Below are positions 15,238 through 15,694 of a stretch of DNA of 15,694 nucleotides, piece by piece. A program made the position numbers and the translations under genes. The notes beneath the pieces are model-generated. The model was not told the origin of the DNA. It saw nothing but the letters and a program-made list of their open reading frames with translations, and did no database searches. The stretch covers positions 1-15,694 of the forward strand of contig JAIVHQ010000230.1 of NCBI GenBank assembly GCA_020200995.1, read 5' to 3'. The first letter of the stretch is position 1. Every line of letters begins with the position of its first letter. This stretch comes from Flavobacteriales bacterium (GTDB taxonomy: Bacteria; Bacteroidota; Bacteroidia; Flavobacteriales_D; Cryomorphaceae).

Positions 15238-15268
15238 AACAGAAGTCCATCGGATAGACTTATACTTG
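15234..15268 (+). promoter_or_regulatory. promoter of the prohibitin-like gene
   Basis: TTTG (15234-15237) is followed after 23 nt by TATACTTG (15261-15268), one mismatch from TAnnTTTG and 19 nt before the ATG at 15288. The -33 box lies on the same bases as the -33 region of the divergent FKBP promoter. Confidence 0.5.
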
Positions 15269-15287
15269 CAAACAAAACATCAATTAC

Positions 15288-15694
15288 ATGGAACCCAAAC
15301 AAAGAAAATTAATCATCACGCTCATTGTCGCCTTTTTCGGGGCGGTGATCATTTGGCAAACCTCAACAGTGACCATCAGGTCGGGTGAGGCGGGCGTACT
15401 CTACCGCACTTTCGGCGGTGGTACAGTCACAGACTTTTATTTTTCAGAAGGATTTCATTTCATCTCACCGTGGAACAGCATGTTTGTATACAGCACGCGA
15501 AATATGGAGCAGCGCGAAATTATGGAAGCCCTCTCGAAAAACGGACTTCAGATCCAAATTGAAATGTCGATTCGATACCGCCCAATCGCATCGGAACTCG
15601 GTACCATCCACCAGACCATCGGTGTGAATTACAAAGATGTAATCGTGATGCCCGAAGTACGTTCTGCTTCTCGTCAGGTAATCGGTAGGTACGA
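15288..15694 (+). CDS. prohibitin / SPFH-domain membrane protein, 5' part
   Basis: The frame is open from ATG 15288 to the window edge (135 codons and 2 bases), so the gene is cut at its 3' end. A basic N-terminus leads into a membrane segment at about residues 8-23. The SPFH/Band 7 domain follows, with GEAGVLYRTFGGG, EGFHFISPWN, SKNGLQIQIEMSIRYRP and MPEVRSASRQVIGRY, which match bacterial prohibitin-like proteins. These form large membrane-bound rings and often associate with membrane proteases. It has its own promoter and is divergent from the FKBP gene. Confidence in the family is high; the specific role is not known. Confidence 0.9.
   Translation, partial: MEPKQRKLIITLIVAFFGAVIIWQTSTVTIRSGEAGVLYRTFGGGTVTDFYFSEGFHFISPWNSMFVYSTRNMEQREIMEALSKNGLQIQIEMSIRYRPIASELGTIHQTIGVNYKDVIVMPEVRSASRQVIGRY

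Overview
This window looks like chromosomal DNA of a free-living Bacteroidota, most likely a marine or aquatic Flavobacteriales-type organism. The evidence is a giant secreted protein with a type IX secretion (T9SS) C-terminal sorting domain, promoters of the Bacteroidota TTTG / TAnnTTTG type, and gene families with typical Bacteroidota forms: a DUF1015 protein, HtpG, a LemA-TPM-TPM set, a DjlA-like protein and a prohibitin-like protein. No tRNA, rRNA, CRISPR array, insertion sequence or phage gene was seen.

Layout. (1) Positions 155-7108 encode one 2317-residue T9SS surface protein. It is built from four kinds of module joined by 11 copies of a small four-cysteine, Asp-rich linker, and it ends at a strong hairpin terminator. 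(2) Positions 7227-8468 (+) encode an intact DUF1015 protein. It is convergent with, and overlaps by 9 bp, a seven-repeat WD40 propeller gene (8460-9365, -) that has a consensus promoter only 4 nt before its GTG codon. (3) After a 389-nt divergent spacer comes htpG (Hsp90 family). It is broken into two reading frames, 9755-10465 and 10462-11568, which meet at an ATGA overlap; about 20-25 residues that family members carry at the junction are absent. (4) Five tightly spaced plus-strand genes follow: a LemA lipoprotein, a soluble TPM-domain protein, a membrane-anchored TPM protein with a Gly-rich tail, a DjlA-like protein that has lost the end of its TerB-like region and nearly all of its J domain, and a rhomboid protease. 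(5) A SlyD-like FKBP prolyl isomerase (-) converges on the rhomboid gene; their stop codons overlap, and the FKBP terminator lies inside the rhomboid coding sequence. (6) Divergent from the FKBP gene, a prohibitin/SPFH gene starts at 15288 and runs off the window.

How the genes may work together. From about 9.7 kb on, nearly every gene belongs to a family tied to protein folding or membrane and envelope quality control (Hsp90, LemA/TPM, DjlA-like co-chaperone, rhomboid, FKBP, SPFH). This theme is an inference from families and synteny. The points most worth a second look are the rigid module grammar of the giant protein, the two deletion-type lesions (htpG and the DjlA-like gene), and several compact regulatory arrangements: a predicted leaderless GTG gene, a terminator inside a neighbouring gene, and divergent promoters sharing one -33 region. 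I did not find a clear-cut new defence or mobile system.
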